A stretch of DNA of 9,491 nt from JADHUC01 sp964617665 (GTDB taxonomy: Bacteria; Planctomycetota; Planctomycetia; Pirellulales; Pirellulaceae): positions 1 to 9,491 of the forward strand of contig CAZUAH010000537.1 of NCBI GenBank assembly GCA_964617665.1, read 5' to 3'. The position numbers and the translations under genes were made by a program. The notes below the pieces were generated by a model. It did not search any database. It saw only the letters and a program-made list of their open reading frames with translations, and had not been told where the DNA came from. Of the stretch, positions 6,955 through 9,491 are shown in pieces (position 1 is the first letter of the stretch; each line of letters begins with the position of its first letter).

Positions 6955-7464
6955 ATGGCGAATCTGCCTACGTTGTTCGTGATTGCGGTGGCGTCAGCCG
7001 GCGCGGAGGCGGTTGAGCAGTCAAATCCCTTGCAGGAATACGCAGAGGATTTTCGCGGGACGTGGGTGAGCGAGTGGACGGCGGACGAGCCCTCGCCAGG
7101 AGTGAAGGTGGGCGACAAGTTCGAGTTTGAGATGACTATTGAATGGGCGCTAGACCAAGCCATATTAGTGTGCGATGTGACCGAGCAAAAAGCGGGGAGG
7201 CAAGCCCGTGACAAGATGAAAGGGATCGTGGCGTGGGATCGCGAGAAGAAATGCCCCACGATGCACCTGTGGAGCACTCGCGGGGCGGTGATTCAGCAAA
7301 CATACGATAAGAAAGAGAATACCTGGATCGTTGAGGGGAAGAAAATAGACCGCGAGGGCAAGGAGTCATCGGCGAATTTCATAGTCGAACTAGCAGAGGA
7401 TGCGCAAGTTCATCGTGAATCGAAGGATAGCAGACAACCCGACCTGATTTGGGTACGAAAGTGA
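6955..7464 (+). CDS. Small DUF1579-like / lipocalin-like protein, function unknown
   Basis: The 169-residue product has a hydrophobic N-terminus (about residues 4-19, possible cleavage after ASA or AEA) but no basic residues before it, so export is uncertain. The body opens with a YAEDFRGTW motif (29-37) followed by alternating beta-strand-like segments: FEFEMTIEW at 56-64, ILVCDVTE at 70-77, GIVAWDREK at 90-98 and TWIVEGKK at 123-130. This order (floor of a barrel, GTW near the start, a W-D turn in the middle) is what I associate with DUF1579-like or lipocalin-like proteins found in many planctomycetes, where they may bind a small hydrophobic ligand. The family call is by pattern only. It lies 150 bp after the lipoprotein gene on the same strand, too far to assume coupling, and converges on the sulfatase fragment. 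Confidence 0.7.
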   Translation: MANLPTLFVIAVASAGAEAVEQSNPLQEYAEDFRGTWVSEWTADEPSPGVKVGDKFEFEMTIEWALDQAILVCDVTEQKAGRQARDKMKGIVAWDREKKCPTMHLWSTRGAVIQQTYDKKENTWIVEGKKIDREGKESSANFIVELAEDAQVHRESKDSRQPDLIWVRK

Positions 7465-7528
7465 TGGCTGGCCTAATCGAGAACAAAGGGCAGGGCGTTT
7501 GGCCGGATGCGCCAGAGGTGGACGCAGA

Positions 7529-7906
7529 CTAGTGCTGATTGCTTCCCCCCGCGTCTCGCGGGCGGTAGGGTGGATAAGAACTCCATACTTGTTGTCGATC
7601 TTGGGCGTGCAGACGCATAACAGACATGTGGACGTGTCGGCACCGGCCCGACATCAGCCCCATGCGACTGGGACCGCAGAAGGGATGCGTCACATAGCCC
7701 GACGTGCAGATCGTGCCGTTCTTGGCCAGCGTGTCGAGCGAGGGTGTGCGGATGTCGGTGGCTCCGTTGAAACCCACGTCGGAATAACCCAGATCATCGC
7801 ACAGTATGACGATGATATTGGGGCGAGGTGCTTTCGCGGCAACGGTCAGCGTCGGCAGAATGGCCAGGAGAGGGAATGTCGACAGTGCTAATAGGGAGTT
7901 CTCCAT
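7529..7906 (-). pseudogene. 3'-truncated arylsulfatase (N-terminal fragment with intact formylglycine motif)
   Basis: The first 88 of 125 residues are clearly the start of a type I arylsulfatase: a signal-peptide-like N-terminus (1-24), PNIIVILCDDLG with metal-binding Asp37 and Asp38, and the CxPSR signature at 77-81 (Cys77 to be oxidised to formylglycine) followed by MGLMSGR. Family members run to about 450-500 residues and continue with a Y-x-x-R-F-G-type sequence after the GR. Here homology stops at that point, near 7643, and the last 37 residues look unrelated. No sulfatase C-terminal motif shows in any minus frame down to 7465. The fragment lacks the DHG/Lys metal and substrate residues, so it should be inactive. 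It starts 41 bp after the upstream sulfatase, with AGGAG at 7919-7923, a rather long 12 bases from the ATG, and may once have been cotranscribed. Confidence 0.75.
7548..7562. repeat. Short GC hairpin in the tail of the sulfatase fragment
   Basis: CCCGCG and CGCGGG pair perfectly over 6 bp with a TCT loop. It lies in the non-homologous tail of the sulfatase fragment, next to the convergent end of the DUF1579-like gene. No T-run follows it, so a terminator role is only possible. Confidence 0.35.
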
Positions 7907-7947
7907 CGTGATGATCCACTCCTGAATTTGACCAAAGCTTCAACAAC

Positions 7948-9491
7948 CTATTTCGCTTCGGTCGTCGTTCGCAGGCTGCCTTTCCAGCCCGAATTGAATT
8001 GGGCCAAGAGCTCCGTGACCCGTTCGGGATTCCGGTCTGCGATATTCACTGTTTCTGTGGGATCGTTCTTGTGATCGTACAGCTCGACAAAGACAGGAGC
8101 AGCGTCCACACGCCTTGTATCCTTCCAGACGACGAGTCGATAGCGGTCCGTTCGCATTGCGTAACCCATGAGATGGTTTTCGAACAGATCGCGATCCCAC
8201 TTCTCTTTCTGTTGGTCAATGATGCGTGTCTCCACTTCTTCGATGAGCGGACCGAAGAACGTTTCACGCATACCTGGCGAGAGCGGATTCGCAGCCCATT
8301 CTCTGAGGGCAGGATTTGGGAACTGACTAAAGACCGCTTTTTTCCAATCACGCTGTGGGGCATCGAGGAGCGGTTTGAAGCTGTGCCCCTCCAAATGAGA
8401 CGGCAACGAAATTCCGGCCAGATCGCATAGTGTCGGGTAGAGGTCTACCAGTTCGACGAGCGCATCGGTCGTCTTGCCGCGACTGCCTTTCGGCATGTCC
8501 GGCGTCCAGATCATCATGGGGACTCGCGTTGCGATTTCATAGTTGGTCGCCTTGCCCCAAACTCCCATATCACCGAGGTGCCAGCCATGATCACCCCAAA
8601 CCACGATGACCGTGTTATCGCGAACGCCGGCCGCTTCAAGTGCAGCAAGCATGCGTCCAATCTGAGCGTCCACATAACTCACGCAGGCGAGGTAGGCGTG
8701 CATCAGAGTCTTGGACAGCTCAGGGTCAATCGGCCCGGCCTTCGGAATCCCGTGACGCACGCGCAGTTCGAACGAGGCGTGTAGCCCCATCTGCGCACCG
8801 TTCTTCGGCCCGTCCACCTGAGTCGCCAAGGGGATCTGGTCGCGTTCATACAAGTCCCAATAGCGTTTGGGGGCGATGAAGTCGAGGTGCGGCTTGAAAA
8901 ACCCTAGTCCGAGGAAGAAGGGTTTGTCACCCTTCTCGACCATGTCTTTCATCGTGGCGATCGCGAGATCAGTGTTGTAACCGTCTCGATAGCCGTGGTC
9001 CGGGACATCGGCGCATTCATAGGCTGGTCCGTGAACGAGGCCAGTCTTACCGGCTCCCTTCCCGTATTTGGCCTCCAGACGTTCTTTGTTCTTTCGCCAG
9101 GTTTCTTGATTCTCAGGGAGTGCATATCCGCCGGGGGTGTTCGGCGCTTTCACTCCAGCCTTTCGCCAAGCAGGTTTGCGACTCCACGAAAGCTCATCAT
9201 CGGTGAAACGACCATGGTAGATTTTTCCACAATACGCTGCTTCGTAACCATTGGCGATGAAATGCTGAGGCAGCGTGACAACATTCGGATTGAGTTCGCG
9301 GAAATAGGCGTAGTTCTCTACCACACCAATCGTATCCGGGCGTGCCCCTGTCATGAGACTTGCTCGTGATGGCCCGCAAATGGCCTGCTGACAGTAAGCT
9401 CTGTTGAAGAGCAATCCGTCCTTGGCCAGTCTGTCCAGATTCGGCGTAATGGCCACCGGCGATCCATAACACCCCAGTTCTGGGCGAAGAT
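7948..9491 (-). CDS. Sulfatase, iduronate-2-sulfatase-like (5' end beyond window)
   Basis: The reading frame is open to the window's right edge, giving 513 visible residues; the missing part should hold the signal peptide and the first metal-binding Asp. The first visible residues, LRPELGCYGS, are the usual continuation of the DD-LRPELGCYG motif, so the GTG at 9456 is not the real start. The formylglycine signature is CGPSRASLMTG, with the catalytic Cys codon at 9376-9378. Further family features are VTLPQHF, AYCGKIYH, PFFLGLGFFKPHL, and the metal/substrate block WGDHGWHLGDMGVWGKATNYE split by one conserved Lys, followed by TRVPMM. The DHGWHLG plus KxxNxE arrangement is that of iduronate-2-sulfatases. 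The enzyme should hydrolyse sulfate esters of uronic-acid or other polysaccharide sulfates in the periplasm or outside, after maturation by a formylglycine-generating enzyme that is not encoded here. The C-terminus (DPTETVNIADRNPE) is complete. Confidence 0.9.
   Translation of the reverse strand, partial: LRPELGCYGSPVAITPNLDRLAKDGLLFNRAYCQQAICGPSRASLMTGARPDTIGVVENYAYFRELNPNVVTLPQHFIANGYEAAYCGKIYHGRFTDDELSWSRKPAWRKAGVKAPNTPGGYALPENQETWRKNKERLEAKYGKGAGKTGLVHGPAYECADVPDHGYRDGYNTDLAIATMKDMVEKGDKPFFLGLGFFKPHLDFIAPKRYWDLYERDQIPLATQVDGPKNGAQMGLHASFELRVRHGIPKAGPIDPELSKTLMHAYLACVSYVDAQIGRMLAALEAAGVRDNTVIVVWGDHGWHLGDMGVWGKATNYEIATRVPMMIWTPDMPKGSRGKTTDALVELVDLYPTLCDLAGISLPSHLEGHSFKPLLDAPQRDWKKAVFSQFPNPALREWAANPLSPGMRETFFGPLIEEVETRIIDQQKEKWDRDLFENHLMGYAMRTDRYRLVVWKDTRRVDAAPVFVELYDHKNDPTETVNIADRNPERVTELLAQFNSGWKGSLRTTTEAK

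Noticed and set aside
7999..8430. 143-residue plus-strand open frame inside the sulfatase
   Set aside because: Antisense shadow of the sulfatase gene, whose conserved C-terminal motifs are on the minus strand.
9196..9456. GTG at 9456 as the true start of the large sulfatase
   Set aside because: The same frame continues upstream to the window edge as LRPELGCYGSP, which is conserved sulfatase sequence, so the gene starts outside the window.
1..9491. CRISPR array, tRNA or rRNA genes, insertion-sequence ends
   Set aside because: No regularly spaced direct repeats, no cloverleaf or rRNA-like segments, and no transposase or paired terminal repeats with target duplication were seen on reading through the window.

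Overview
The window looks like chromosomal DNA of a planctomycete (Planctomycetota, possibly a Pirellula-like lineage). Several clues agree: two sulfatase genes side by side; an exported FAD-dependent oxidoreductase fused to HEAT repeats; a small membrane protein that opens with an RRRWYQFS-type N-terminus; a DUF1579-like small protein; and a GGGAGGGCGAGG...-type inverted repeat that I recall as common in these genomes. No tRNA, rRNA, CRISPR array, transposase or phage gene was seen. The taxonomic call is inference from gene content, not from a marker-gene comparison.

Layout, left to right. Positions 1-169 hold a 25-bp imperfect inverted repeat (2-72) and a likely terminator for the leftward gene that follows. 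Positions 170-3286 (minus) encode a 1038-residue exported protein with two tandem FAD-oxidoreductase modules and C-terminal HEAT-like repeats. A 230-bp divergent intergenic region separates it from a complete fabF (3517-4761, plus). fabF converges on a small membrane-anchored coiled-coil protein (4868-5416, minus), with a long hairpin between them. A second divergent region (5417-5574) contains a perfect 8+8 bp dyad. Then come a predicted lipoprotein with alpha-helical and TPR-like repeats (5575-6804, plus) and a small DUF1579-like protein (6955-7464, plus). The right end is leftward: a 3'-truncated arylsulfatase (7529-7906) sits 41 bp downstream of an iduronate-2-sulfatase-like sulfatase (7948 to the window edge, 5' end missing).

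Functionally this is mostly a set of short, independent transcription units rather than one pathway. fabF is primary lipid metabolism without its usual acp/fab neighbours. The sulfatases and the exported flavoprotein fit the envelope-located breakdown of sulfated or complex organic matter typical of planctomycetes, but no glycoside hydrolase or transporter is present to define a substrate. I found no convincing new multi-gene system. The points most worth a second look are the asymmetric duplicated flavoprotein, the truncated sulfatase that keeps its catalytic cysteine, and the operator-like dyad at 5493-5510.
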